From Candidatus Binataceae bacterium (lineage in GTDB: Bacteria > Desulfobacterota > Binatia > Binatales > Binataceae): a stretch of DNA of 44,138 bases. The translations under genes and the position numbers were made by a program. Below, piece by piece: positions 1 to 9,314 of the stretch. The stretch covers positions 1 to 44,138 of the forward strand of contig DATJMX010000022.1 in the NCBI GenBank assembly GCA_035508495.1. Reading direction: 5' to 3'. Under the pieces are notes generated by a model, which worked only from the letters and a program-made list of their open reading frames with translations, was not told the DNA's origin and made no database searches. Every line of letters begins with the position of its first letter. Position 1 is the first letter of the stretch.

Positions 1-46
1 CAGTGGCCAGCAGAACTCTAAGAAGAAAGGGCACCGGACGCGGTAC

Positions 47-118
47 TGGCTAAGCGTGGCATAGAACCGCCGACCTCTCCCGTGTCAAGGAAGCGCTCTC
101 CCATTGAGCTATGTGCCT
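47..118 (-). pseudogene. tRNA-Val(GAC)-like sequence with degenerate 3' end
   Basis: Read on the reverse strand from 118, the sequence has the D-arm (GCTC, loop AATGGGA, GAGC), a five-pair anticodon stem (CTTCC/GGGAG, one G-U), anticodon loop TTGACAC with anticodon GAC (valine), a five-base variable loop and the first T-stem strand GGCGG. After that it decays: the second T-stem strand CCACG has two mismatches and the acceptor strands do not pair. It is therefore probably a tRNA remnant or a junction where the 3' part was replaced, not a working tRNA. Confidence 0.6.
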
Positions 119-212
119 GCAATACATTGGCGTCCAAAGCAACGATGAACGGTAACGGATTCGTACGAAGCGGGCGACCTGAGTTTTGAGGGACGGATCT
201 AAACGTGCTACC

Positions 213-731
213 TCAATGCCCTACCAGTTTGGCCTTCTCGGCGTCGGCAATGAGCCTGAGCCAGTCGTCCGCACTCGACGACATCAACTTGCCGGGGCAC
301 GCCTGTAGTGCGTCCTGAATCGCTCGCCTAGCCTCTTTAAACCGCTTGTTTTCGAAAAGCGCGCGAATCCATGTCATATACTCGAGAGCGAGGAGGTAGG
401 GGTCGCTCTCATCGCGTAAGGCGAGTTCGAATCCCTTTTTGGCGAGGGGTAAGGCTTCGGAGTGGCGCTTCTGGTCCATAAAGAGGTCCGCTTTTTCCAG
501 GTAAGCGTCGAAGCGCCCGGGTTCCAGGCCTATTGCGGGATCATAGGCTTGCAGTGCCTCGGCGAGAGATTTCTCGTCGTCGAAGTCGCTATATATCGTT
601 CCTAATAGAACCAACGCATCGTAGTTCGAAGGGTCGAGCAGCAGCGCTCGTCTGGCGCGGGCAATAGCTTCGCGCAAAGGTTTTTGTTCAATATTTCCTT
701 CCGACGCATCAATGGAGCTTCGCGCGAACAA
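213..731 (-). CDS. short TPR-repeat protein, possibly 5'-truncated
   Basis: The protein has 172 residues. Roughly residues 20-125 form helical tetratricopeptide-like repeats, for example a segment with LLLDPSNYDAL followed by LGTIY, and a second with ALPLAKKGFELAL. TPRs normally form protein-binding superhelices. There is no signal peptide, catalytic domain or membrane segment. The only available start is a TTG, five codons after an in-frame stop, with no good ribosome binding site, so the N-terminus may have been lost or frameshifted. Its function is unknown. It sits in the less GC-rich left block beside a broken tRNA, which suits an accessory or decaying gene. Confidence 0.5.
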   Translation of the reverse strand: MFARSSIDASEGNIEQKPLREAIARARRALLLDPSNYDALVLLGTIYSDFDDEKSLAEALQAYDPAIGLEPGRFDAYLEKADLFMDQKRHSEALPLAKKGFELALRDESDPYLLALEYMTWIRALFENKRFKEARRAIQDALQACPGKLMSSSADDWLRLIADAEKAKLVGH

Positions 732-1391
732 ATCTGGGCTGAGTCAACGTACCGATCCGCTGCGCGTTTGAGTTGCCGACCAAGACCCTTTTTTTCTCTA
801 CGCATACCGAATTCCTGCAGCGCGGCGCCTACTCCCAACAATCACGACGAATAAAGGAACCTCAGTACAAACTTTCTATTAAATCAGACAGCGAGCATCC
901 TTCAAATTCAGTACCGACGTTAGCCAAATCAATAACAGAAAAACGAGGTCGCGACCCTCGACATCCCTGTGGGTTGGCCTATGTCATACATGCATTGACA
1001 TAGATCGGCGTCGCAGGCTTTTTGCTCTGGGCCGGCACCCCAACCATGAGGATGGTTCACTACGTCGGCACCGGTCAACCCGTTTGCGCCACTCTAGCGA
1101 GGTACTCGGTGCGGAGACCGTCCACTGCGCGAACGGTACATTGAGTCCAAGTAGGGTCGATCCAGAGCTCTGTTGTTTTCTTGATGAGCTGGCTTCAATA
1201 ACGGCTTCCAACTACTTCAACGCCGAGCATCACTGTAACCCGTATGGCTGTGCTCTGCATTTTTGACAACAAAGACTGCCGTCAAGAAACCGGCGAAAGC
1301 TAAGACCGTAGGGGTCATCTTCTTCAAGCTCACATAGGCCGAGGTCACCCAAGTTCATTTTGCGAAGCGTAGTGTTCCAGCCCGGCGATAT
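732..1391. other. intergenic region without a convincing gene
   Basis: About 660 bases between two reverse-strand TPR genes. Short open frames exist on both strands, but none has a ribosome binding site, a recognisable domain or the codon bias of the window. One forward frame ending at the TAG near 1337 reads as a lysine-rich tail (TAVKKPAKAKT) and could be the end of a lost gene. I see no tRNA, long repeat or terminator here. Confidence 0.4.
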
Positions 1392-3854
1392 TCAGCCGCC
1401 GTACCAGCCGCGGCTGCGGAGAGCTTCCAAAGTCTGGTTCAGATTCTCGTAGGTCTCGTGGTATTGCTCGGGGTTCTTTTCTTTCGACAACGCAGAAAGT
1501 GCGTCGCGTAATTCCTCCGCGGCCATTTGCAAATGTTGAGTGCCGGTCTCCTTCACACCCATCGTGTAATACACCGAGGAAAGATTAAATTTCGTCCATG
1601 CCCAGGACGTCGGGCTCTTATCCCGCGAGTAGACTGTGAGCGCCTGCTTATAGGCCTCTATTGCTTGATTGTAGTGGGCAGCATTGTCGCTCTCCTGATC
1701 GGCGAGATCGGCTAGCGCGATTCCCAAGTTAACCTGCATCGCAGCCCAGCGCTCGGGATAGCGATCGCGCGGCAGCTTGGGGAGTGCGTTTTGATAAATT
1801 GCGACAGCCTCCGCCAGAAGAGCTGGATTGCCTTCGCTCCTGCCCTCCGCCGACAAGGCACCAGCGAGATTTGATTGGCCATCAGTCCATTCCTGGATTC
1901 CGGTCGAGAGCGGAAATACCTTTGCCGCTTCTCTCGCGGCGGCGACCGCGGCTTGAAAATACTGAGGCTTAGGTTCGCGCGAGGCGAGACGCTGATAGGC
2001 AATACTCAATGCGTACTGCGCCTGGCCCCATGCTTTCGGATCCCGATCAGGTGAAAGATGTCGGAGCGTTTCCCGGCCTTGGGCGATAGCATTATGCAAG
2101 TCGTTTTCGCCGGTATTGCGATCCCCCAAATCAACCAGCGCGGAATTCAAGCTCTCACGCGCCGCATTGTACTCGGGCGGATCATTTTCCGGCGTGAAGA
2201 CCTGAAGCGCCAGTTGGAAATGTTGAGCAGCCTCAGTGACGTGTGCCGTATCCCCGTCTGATTTGCTCAGTGTTTCGAGAGCGCCACCCAGCGCAATCTG
2301 CGTCTGCGCCCATGCGTATGGATAGTCAAGACGATTTCTCACACGGAGTATTTCGTTGTACATCGCGATCCCCGACTGGACGTAGTCGACATTATGCTGG
2401 AGGTCGCCCAGTCCGACCATCGTGCCGGCCAGGCTATGCATGATCTCCGCCCACTCAAAAGGAAATCTTTGGCGCGTGAGCACCGTGAGCGCTTCATTCA
2501 GGGGATGGCGCGCCTTGTCCAGTTCCGCTGCATCGTTGTCACGCAGGCCGATTTGGGCGAGAGCATTGCCAAGTTGCATTTGTGTTAAAGCCCATTCGTA
2601 ATGCTGGTCGGACAAGCTGAAGCTCAGCATCGCCTTGGCGATAAGTGCAACTCCATCGCGCATGCTGGCCGTATCCGCATCGCGAGTTCCGATATCCACA
2701 AGTATGCTGCCAAGCGCACGCTGCACTATTGCGAGATCGAACGGATCGCTTTGAGGCGAGTATACGGCCAGGATCTCGCGGCATGCCGCGGCGGCCTGCT
2801 TCAGCAGAGCTGTGTCCGGAGCGAGCATGCCTTGGTGATACATATCGGCAACGAGATTGCTCTGAACCATTGCCCATTCGAGCGGGTTGTCCTTCCGATT
2901 CCAGTGGTGCAGCGATTTATCGTAGCTGGCATTCGCCTCGGCCATCATCTTGTCATCGCCGGTCCGCCACGCCGTATCGGAGAGCGCGACCCCGATGATG
3001 AAGTTCACACGCGCGATTGCATCCGGGCCCCAGGTGGCGCCCTTGTCGCGAAGTAGCTCCTGCACGCGGGTGGTATACGGGGTCAGGTAGTCGGAGTTGA
3101 CAGGATGCATCCAGAGGTCAGGCTCGGGCGATTCCCGAGCCACAACGAGAGTCACTATCGGAAGAAGGTCTTCGGGTGGAACCTCCGGCAGTTTGAAATC
3201 CAAAGGCTGGAACATGCCGCCGAATGAAAACGGCCAAATCGTGAGGAAGAGTGCCGTGACGGATGGGTTTGATTTGTCTTTCGCAGAACCCCAAATCAGC
3301 ATCCCGACCTGGCTGTCGTACATCGAGTTGTACGCCTCGATATGAGTCGCGATCGGGTCATTCTTTTGCTCGATCGACGTATCCAGTTTCTTGAGCTTAA
3401 GGCTGAGTCGCGACGAATGATTGCGGAGTTCGTCGTAGAGCAGGTTCACAACGTGCCCATCGTTGTCATTGTCCAGTTTGGCGAGGCCAATGCTCAACTT
3501 GACTTCGAAAGGCCATTCCAGGCGAGGATGTTTCGGTTCGGACGGCGACCAATACTGATGTCCCGCTACGTATGCGATTAAAATTGCGACGCCAAGTGAG
3601 GAAAGCAGGCGCGCCACGTGGCGGACGTTCCGGTAGCGCATTCCCCGCCGGCCGATTTGGATGCGCCCCGGCCGCCAGTAGGTGAGGCTCCAGACGATCG
3701 ATGCGATCGCACCGACGATCGTCATGAAGATCACGAAATGAACGATCACATCGAGATAAACGAGGAAAAAGACGACCGGAACTACTGACAGGCGAAGAGC
3801 GAATCCCAGCAGTGCCCCCCGATTGCGCGAAAACCACTCAACGACTCTGTTCAT
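1392..3854 (-). CDS. membrane-anchored TPR-repeat protein (820 aa)
   Basis: The N-terminus has about three membrane helices (residues 12-60, then 75-95). A soluble region of roughly 150 residues follows, then a long array of degenerate TPR-type repeats from about residue 270 to the C-terminus. The repeat unit is about 50-60 residues and keeps returning to a P-x-x-W-A-x-x-Q-x-x-L-x-x-A-L pattern followed by an acidic stretch and a Y/A helix. Such arrays usually scaffold protein complexes. No catalytic domain is visible. The start chosen is the ATG at 3854, just before the membrane helices. An in-frame start at 3980 would add 42 low-complexity residues. The gene diverges from the membrane gene at 3987. 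Function unknown. Confidence 0.7.
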   Translation of the reverse strand: MNRVVEWFSRNRGALLGFALRLSVVPVVFFLVYLDVIVHFVIFMTIVGAIASIVWSLTYWRPGRIQIGRRGMRYRNVRHVARLLSSLGVAILIAYVAGHQYWSPSEPKHPRLEWPFEVKLSIGLAKLDNDNDGHVVNLLYDELRNHSSRLSLKLKKLDTSIEQKNDPIATHIEAYNSMYDSQVGMLIWGSAKDKSNPSVTALFLTIWPFSFGGMFQPLDFKLPEVPPEDLLPIVTLVVARESPEPDLWMHPVNSDYLTPYTTRVQELLRDKGATWGPDAIARVNFIIGVALSDTAWRTGDDKMMAEANASYDKSLHHWNRKDNPLEWAMVQSNLVADMYHQGMLAPDTALLKQAAAACREILAVYSPQSDPFDLAIVQRALGSILVDIGTRDADTASMRDGVALIAKAMLSFSLSDQHYEWALTQMQLGNALAQIGLRDNDAAELDKARHPLNEALTVLTRQRFPFEWAEIMHSLAGTMVGLGDLQHNVDYVQSGIAMYNEILRVRNRLDYPYAWAQTQIALGGALETLSKSDGDTAHVTEAAQHFQLALQVFTPENDPPEYNAARESLNSALVDLGDRNTGENDLHNAIAQGRETLRHLSPDRDPKAWGQAQYALSIAYQRLASREPKPQYFQAAVAAAREAAKVFPLSTGIQEWTDGQSNLAGALSAEGRSEGNPALLAEAVAIYQNALPKLPRDRYPERWAAMQVNLGIALADLADQESDNAAHYNQAIEAYKQALTVYSRDKSPTSWAWTKFNLSSVYYTMGVKETGTQHLQMAAEELRDALSALSKEKNPEQYHETYENLNQTLEALRSRGWYGG

Positions 3855-3986
3855 GTCACTCGAAGTGTACGCGGCGCCGCCTCCAGAAGACATCAGGCGC
3901 CCATTTGAAGGCAAGGGGGAGTCGCGATGCGCCGCCCTTGCCAGATTCCAATGCGGTTGGGAAACTTGGCGGCCTGACACCTCGTC

Positions 3987-4835
3987 ATGTTAACTGTGAC
4001 AGCGGGCGAACCTTCATCGAAGCGTGAAAAAGAGCGGTCTCGCGATCTCCCAATCGTGCGAATCGCGATCGAGGCGGTAATTCTGCCGTTTCAGCATCTC
4101 GACACCTTTGCCAACTTCGTGTGGATACCAACCTTGGCGAACGCCGTTGTGTCTCTGCTCGCCTGGGTCCTCGCGTATTACGGGATGAGCCAGAACCAGC
4201 AGCGCGTCATCTCCTGGATCGTGAACACTTTGGCGTTTACGCCATTTGCGGTGGCGTGGTTCCGACTGATCCTGCTCGGACCGCAATCTATCGCCAGACG
4301 GCCGGTCTTCGCGGTCGGAAAAGTCGAGCTGCAGTATCTAGCCGCATACGCCCTCCTGGTCACTGCAGTGGCGGTGACCGTTGGCTTCCCCGCAATGCTC
4401 ATGCAATCGGCGCATATCCACTATTACGTCACGCACGAATCATTGCCGCTGACGGGCGCCGCCGCGGTTGTAATCGTCGGCGCGACGATCGCGATCATCA
4501 TGTGTATAAGGTGCTCGTTCGTTTTCCCCGCGATCGCGATTCAACGATATGCGGGATTTGAGCCCGCACTTCGTCAAACTCGTGGATATTTCGAACGGAT
4601 GCTCGCGATCGATGCGATCGCGCTCGGTCCGTGGTTCGTCGTCGCCAGACTGGTCGACCACGTCGGGAACAACTCTTGGCAACTGATCACCGCGGGGCTC
4701 GATATTGTTGGCGTGGGGATTCATACGTTTGAGGTCGCGACGGTTATTGGCACAGTCGCGCTGTCGTATAAGTTCCTGATCTTCGGCCGCGCCTCCTCGC
4801 AGCAGATAACCCAGCCGATTGCCGCCGCCAACTGA
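3987..4835 (+). CDS. multi-spanning membrane protein of unknown function
   Basis: The protein has 282 residues with about six hydrophobic segments, near residues 45-65, 78-97, 118-140, 158-180, 205-222 and 230-262. The N-terminal 20 residues are charged and likely cytoplasmic. I do not recognise a family. The spacing of helices and the segment after FEPALRQTRGYFER loosely recall DUF4013/YciC-type membrane proteins, but this is weak. It diverges from the large TPR protein with a very short gap, or overlaps it if the longer TPR start is used, so the two may share a promoter region. Confidence 0.65.
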   Translation: MLTVTAGEPSSKREKERSRDLPIVRIAIEAVILPFQHLDTFANFVWIPTLANAVVSLLAWVLAYYGMSQNQQRVISWIVNTLAFTPFAVAWFRLILLGPQSIARRPVFAVGKVELQYLAAYALLVTAVAVTVGFPAMLMQSAHIHYYVTHESLPLTGAAAVVIVGATIAIIMCIRCSFVFPAIAIQRYAGFEPALRQTRGYFERMLAIDAIALGPWFVVARLVDHVGNNSWQLITAGLDIVGVGIHTFEVATVIGTVALSYKFLIFGRASSQQITQPIAAAN

Positions 4836-4900
4836 TTTGCCCCCGACTGTCGGCGCTCGCGCCAATCGCCCCACTATTTGCTAAGCTGCGCGCCGGGATC

Positions 4901-5974
4901 ATGGATCGCGAGCGCATCGTGCAGGTGTTCTTTTTCGGCTTTCTGGCCTTGATGGCCTATGAGCTGTACCAGCTTCTCACGCCGTTTTTCGTGCCGTTTG
5001 CCTGGGGAATCCTGCTCGCCTTCATGGCCCATCCTTCGCTCATCCACGTGCAGCGATTGGTGAAGAGCCGCACGCTTGCCTCCGTGATCATCAGCCTCGT
5101 CGTCGGATTCCTTGTCGTCATGCCCTCGGTATGGCTCTCCGGGCGGCTCGTGGTCGAGGCGCAGGCGCTCTATGCCGAAGCGTCGAAGTGGGCGCAGGGC
5201 GAGGACATCCACAAGATCAACGACATGCTGATTCACATCGGGCCGCTCTCGTGGCTCGCGCTGCGGATGCATGAGCATGGCTACGAGCTCAACGACCAGT
5301 TGCCCAAGGTCGCGATGCAGGCGGCGCAGGTCACCAGCGACTACGTTATGAAGAACGGCACACAGGTCGCGCGCAATATCGCGGGCTTCGTGTTCGATTT
5401 CAGTATCGCGCTGCTCGCGTTCTTCTACATGCTGCGCGACGGCGACTACTACTACCAATCGCTGCGCTCGCTCACCCCGCTGCATGAAGATGACAAGGCC
5501 GCGATTTTCGAGACGCTGCGCGCGACGCTCTCCTCAGTGATCCGCGGTCTGATGCTCACCGCTCTGCTCCAGGGCGTGACGATCGGAATCGGCCTGCTGG
5601 TCTTCGGTGTGCCCTACTGGTTGTTCCTCGCGCTCGCATCCGCGGCGGCGGGCCTCCTGCCGATCGGCGGCACGGCGCTCATCTGGCTCCCCGCGGCGAT
5701 CTGGCTGCTCTACACCGCCGGATGGGGCTCGGCAATCGGCCTCGTCGTGTGGTGCGCGATCTGCCTTGCGATTATCGACAACTTCATCAAGCCGATCGCG
5801 ATGCGCCACGGCACCAGCCTGCCGACGCTCGCGCTGTTCCTGGCGATCATGGGCGGGATCGAGGCCTACGGCCCGCTCGGCCTGTTCCTCGGCCCGGCGA
5901 TCATCTCGATCTTCGCTGCTCTCCTTCGCGTATATCGGAAAACCTACGGCGAGAACCGGCGCGAAGCCGCATAA
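4901..5974 (+). CDS. AI-2E family transporter (permease)
   Basis: The 357 residues match the AI-2E transporter/PerM family in length and layout: two N-terminal membrane helices, a central soluble segment (about residues 80-160), then a C-terminal bundle of five or six helices. The family hallmark is the run of Gly/Pro-rich helices around the PIGGTALIWLP and IDNFIKPI segments. Members export small molecules or ions, and the substrate cannot be read from sequence. The start ATG lies 65 bases after the previous gene, which is on the same strand. The following cyclase gene begins 82 bases after its stop. Confidence 0.88.
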   Translation: MDRERIVQVFFFGFLALMAYELYQLLTPFFVPFAWGILLAFMAHPSLIHVQRLVKSRTLASVIISLVVGFLVVMPSVWLSGRLVVEAQALYAEASKWAQGEDIHKINDMLIHIGPLSWLALRMHEHGYELNDQLPKVAMQAAQVTSDYVMKNGTQVARNIAGFVFDFSIALLAFFYMLRDGDYYYQSLRSLTPLHEDDKAAIFETLRATLSSVIRGLMLTALLQGVTIGIGLLVFGVPYWLFLALASAAAGLLPIGGTALIWLPAAIWLLYTAGWGSAIGLVVWCAICLAIIDNFIKPIAMRHGTSLPTLALFLAIMGGIEAYGPLGLFLGPAIISIFAALLRVYRKTYGENRREAA

Positions 5975-6056
5975 TCACCAGTTAAAACACGTTCTGCTTC
6001 GCTTGGACTTCGCATGCGATTCCGCGATAGTGGGCTCGAGGGGGCACGAGGAACCA

Positions 6057-9000
6057 ATGCGGTGTCCCTCTTGTGGGACTGATAATTCCGACCGGTCGAA
6101 GTTCTGCGCGCAATGCGGCGCACAACTTCGCCGCGCCTGTCCTGGCTGCGGCTTCGAGAATTCACCCGGAGCGCGATTCTGCGTCGAGTGCGGAACGTCG
6201 GTTTCCGACATTGCAGCTCCATCCGCAACGCCCGAGGGCGCCGCCGACGGCGAGCGGCGTCATCTGACGGTACTCTTCTGCGACCTGGTCAACTCGACCG
6301 AGATCGCATCGCATATCGATCCCGAAGAATGGCACCAGATTGCCGCGCAGTATCAGCGTACCGCGGCTGACGCGGTCGAGCGCGCGGGCGGTCATGTCGC
6401 CAAGTATCTCGGCGACGGCCTGATGGTTTATTTCGGATGGCCCGAGGCGCACGAGGACGACGCGCAGCGTGCCGTACGCGCCGGGCTCGCGATCGTCGAG
6501 GCGGTCGCGGAGCTCAACAAGAAACTTGCCGCCAGTCACAATGTGAAGCTCGCCGTGCGCGTCGGTATCGATGCGGGCTCGGTCGTCGTCGGACATGCCG
6601 GCGGCGCGGAGGCCGACGTGTTCGGCCATACTCCGAATATCGCGTCGCGCGTGCAGGGCGCCGCCGCGCCCGACTCGGTCTTTATCACCGACGCAGTGCA
6701 TCAGCTCGTGTCCGGCGCGTTCGAGCTCGACGATCGCGGCGCGCATCAGCTCAAGGGCGTTGCGGAGCCGGTTCAATTGCATCGCGTGATTGCGCCGGTT
6801 GCGGCGCGCCGCCGCACCTATCGCGATGATGCTCGCGCCGTGACGCCGTTCGTCGGCCGCGACGAGGAACTGCGGCTCGTGCTGAGCCGATGGGAGCGCG
6901 CGCGCCAGGGCGAGGGTCAGATCGTGCTCGCGGTGGGAGAGCCCGGAATCGGCAAGTCGCGCCTGGTCGAGGAGTTCCGCGCGCGAGTCGCCAACGTGCC
7001 TCATATCTGGATCGAATGCGCGGGCGAGCAGTTCTTTCAGAGTACCCCTTTTCATGCCGTGACGCAGATTCTCGCGCAGAGCCTTGGATGGAGCGGCGGC
7101 GAACCCGACGAGCGGCGCATCAACGACCTCGAGCGTTCAATGGAAGCGGCGGGAATGAAGGTCAGCGAGGCGGTGCCGCTGATCGCCGAAATGCTCAATC
7201 TTGCGGTCGGAGAAAAATATTCGCCGCTGATGTTCGCCGCGGATCAGAAGCGCCGCCGCCTGCTCGCGAACCTCGCGATGTGGATTCTGAGTCTCGCCAG
7301 GTCGCAGCCTCTCGTCATTGTGATCGAAGATCTGCAATGGGCGGATCCTTCGACGCTCGAGCTCAGCCAGATGCTGGTGGACCATGGCGCGACCGCCTCG
7401 ATCCTGCTGCTCTTCACGGCGCGGCCTGAGTTTCGCGCGCCATGGCCGGCCCGCGCGCATCATTCGCAGATCATGCTGAGCCGGCTGAGCGACCGCGAGA
7501 CGCGCGAGATGGTGGCCGGGGTCGCAGCCCGGCACGCGCTCGACCTGAATGTGATCGAGGCGGTCGTCAAGCGCACCGACGGCGTGCCGCTTTTCGCTGA
7601 AGAGCTGACGCGCCTGATGCTCGAGCGCCGCGGCCGTTCGGCGGCGCACGAGATTCCAGCGACGCTGCACGATTCGCTCGAGGCGCGGCTCGATCGCCTC
7701 GGCCGCGCGAAGGAAGTCGCGCAGATCGCGGCAGTTATCGGCCGTGATTTCTCCTACGAACTCCTCGCCGCTGTCGCATCGATACCTGAAACGCAGTTGC
7801 AGTCGGCCCTGCTCAAACTCGCTGACGCCGAGTTGATTTACGCGCGCGGAATCCCGCCCGAGGCCACCTACCAGTTCAAGCACGCGCTCATCCAGGATGC
7901 CGCGTACGAGGCCTTGCTCAAGACCCGACGCAAGGAGATGCATCGACGCGTAGCGCAAACGATCGTCGAGAAATTCCCTGCGATGGCCTCGGCGCGCGGC
8001 GAAACGATCGCGCGTCATTGGACCGACGCGGGTGAAGCGGAACTCGCCGTCGCGGCCTGGAAGGACGCCAGCCAGGGCGCCGAAGCGCGCGGCGCGTATC
8101 GTGAAGCCGAGCAGAATCTGCGTCAGGCTCTGGCCGACCTGGCTACGCTTCCCGAGTCGCCCGAGCGCGATGCTCGCGAGCTCAAACTCGTGCTGCCGCT
8201 GCTCTGGCTGCTGCAAAGAGCGTGGGGCTACGCGGCGCGCGAAACCGTCGAGATGCTCGGGCGCGCCCGCGCTCTGGCCGAGAAAACTGGCAGCACCGGC
8301 GATATTTTCAGACAAGGATTCAGCGCATGGGCTGCCGCTTATGCGGCTGGCGATCATGCGGCATCGGCCGCGCTCGCCGATCAAATGATGGACCTGGTCG
8401 AACGTGAAGGCACCGAACAGGAACGCGGGCTTGCCTACAACAGTCAGGTCACGGTGCGTCTGTATCGCGGTGACATGGCGGGAGCGGAGGAGTATTTCGA
8501 GCGTTTCGACGCTTGTATTGAGTCGATCGGTCCGAGGAAGCTCGCCGGCGTGCTCTCAAACGTCTATGGCTTCTCGAGCATCGGCCTATGGGCGACGGGC
8601 CGCATCGACGCAGCCCGTGCGCGGGCGGTCCGCGGCGTCGCCCTCTCCAAGGAGAGTCACAATCCTTACGACGAAGCTTTCGCGCGATGGTTTGAGAGCT
8701 GGTTTCATTGCTTCCTGCGCGAACCTCGACTCACCCAGGAAGCGGCAAACGAGAGCCTGGTGATCTGCGAAGAGCGCGGCTTTTCGTATTGTCGCGACCT
8801 GGCGCGATTTTCGATCGGATGGGCCGTGGCGCATCTCGGCGATACGAGCGAAGGTTTGAAGTCGATGCGCGAGGCGCTGGATTCGCTCGCCGAGCTCGGC
8901 GCGCGCGTCGGATTCACGGAATTGCTGACGCAGTTGGCCGAGGTGCAGGCGCTCGATGGCAGGCTGGAAGATGCGCTCGCATCAATCGAGAATGCGCTCG

Positions 9001-9305
9001 CGGCCAATCCCGAGGAACTGATCTATCAGCCGGATATCCTGCGATGCCGCGGTGACTTGCGCATCAGGACTGGACAACAGGATGCGGCGGAAGCTGATTT
9101 TCGCGAAGCGATCAGGCTCGCTCGCGAGATGAACACCAAATGTTGGGAGATACGCGCCGCGACCAGCCTCGCGAGACTCTTGGCATCGCGGCAAGATCGC
9201 GCGGGCGCTCGTGAGTTGCTGAATCCCGTCTACAACTGGTTTACCGACGGCCTCGACACCGCGGATCTCAAGGCCGCGAGGTCCATGCTCGATCAATTGA
9301 ACTAG
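6057..9305 (+). CDS. zinc-ribbon / class III adenylate cyclase / AAA ATPase / TPR protein
   Basis: This 1082-residue multidomain signalling protein begins with two zinc ribbons (Cys3, 6, 17, 20 and Cys28, 31, 42, 45). A class III nucleotide cyclase domain follows (about 65-240), with metal-binding Asp76 and Asp120 and transition-state residues Asn194 and Arg198. The ATP-selecting pair Lys116/Asp187 points to adenylate rather than guanylate cyclase. An AAA-type ATPase has Walker A at 294-301 (GEPGIGKS) and a Walker B around Ile423-Asp425. The C-terminal 400 residues are helical TPR-like repeats. The ATG at 6057 has GAGG five bases upstream and starts the first zinc ribbon. The open frame extends further upstream into the permease gene, but that part is not coding. 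Confidence 0.9.
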   Translation: MRCPSCGTDNSDRSKFCAQCGAQLRRACPGCGFENSPGARFCVECGTSVSDIAAPSATPEGAADGERRHLTVLFCDLVNSTEIASHIDPEEWHQIAAQYQRTAADAVERAGGHVAKYLGDGLMVYFGWPEAHEDDAQRAVRAGLAIVEAVAELNKKLAASHNVKLAVRVGIDAGSVVVGHAGGAEADVFGHTPNIASRVQGAAAPDSVFITDAVHQLVSGAFELDDRGAHQLKGVAEPVQLHRVIAPVAARRRTYRDDARAVTPFVGRDEELRLVLSRWERARQGEGQIVLAVGEPGIGKSRLVEEFRARVANVPHIWIECAGEQFFQSTPFHAVTQILAQSLGWSGGEPDERRINDLERSMEAAGMKVSEAVPLIAEMLNLAVGEKYSPLMFAADQKRRRLLANLAMWILSLARSQPLVIVIEDLQWADPSTLELSQMLVDHGATASILLLFTARPEFRAPWPARAHHSQIMLSRLSDRETREMVAGVAARHALDLNVIEAVVKRTDGVPLFAEELTRLMLERRGRSAAHEIPATLHDSLEARLDRLGRAKEVAQIAAVIGRDFSYELLAAVASIPETQLQSALLKLADAELIYARGIPPEATYQFKHALIQDAAYEALLKTRRKEMHRRVAQTIVEKFPAMASARGETIARHWTDAGEAELAVAAWKDASQGAEARGAYREAEQNLRQALADLATLPESPERDARELKLVLPLLWLLQRAWGYAARETVEMLGRARALAEKTGSTGDIFRQGFSAWAAAYAAGDHAASAALADQMMDLVEREGTEQERGLAYNSQVTVRLYRGDMAGAEEYFERFDACIESIGPRKLAGVLSNVYGFSSIGLWATGRIDAARARAVRGVALSKESHNPYDEAFARWFESWFHCFLREPRLTQEAANESLVICEERGFSYCRDLARFSIGWAVAHLGDTSEGLKSMREALDSLAELGARVGFTELLTQLAEVQALDGRLEDALASIENALAANPEELIYQPDILRCRGDLRIRTGQQDAAEADFREAIRLAREMNTKCWEIRAATSLARLLASRQDRAGARELLNPVYNWFTDGLDTADLKAARSMLDQLN

Positions 9306-9314
9306 CGCCGCGTC

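Noticed and set aside
773..1266. Short forward frames in the left intergenic region
   Set aside because: No ribosome binding site, no domain and codon use unlike the window.
5607..6056. Upstream extension of the cyclase open frame
   Set aside because: Overlaps the AI-2E permease in another frame and reads as Arg/Ser-rich noise; the ATG at 6057 starts the zinc ribbons with a ribosome binding site.
7137..8384. Long reverse-strand open frame (415 codons) inside the cyclase gene
   Set aside because: Antisense shadow of a gene with strong domains; long spurious frames are expected opposite high-GC codons.
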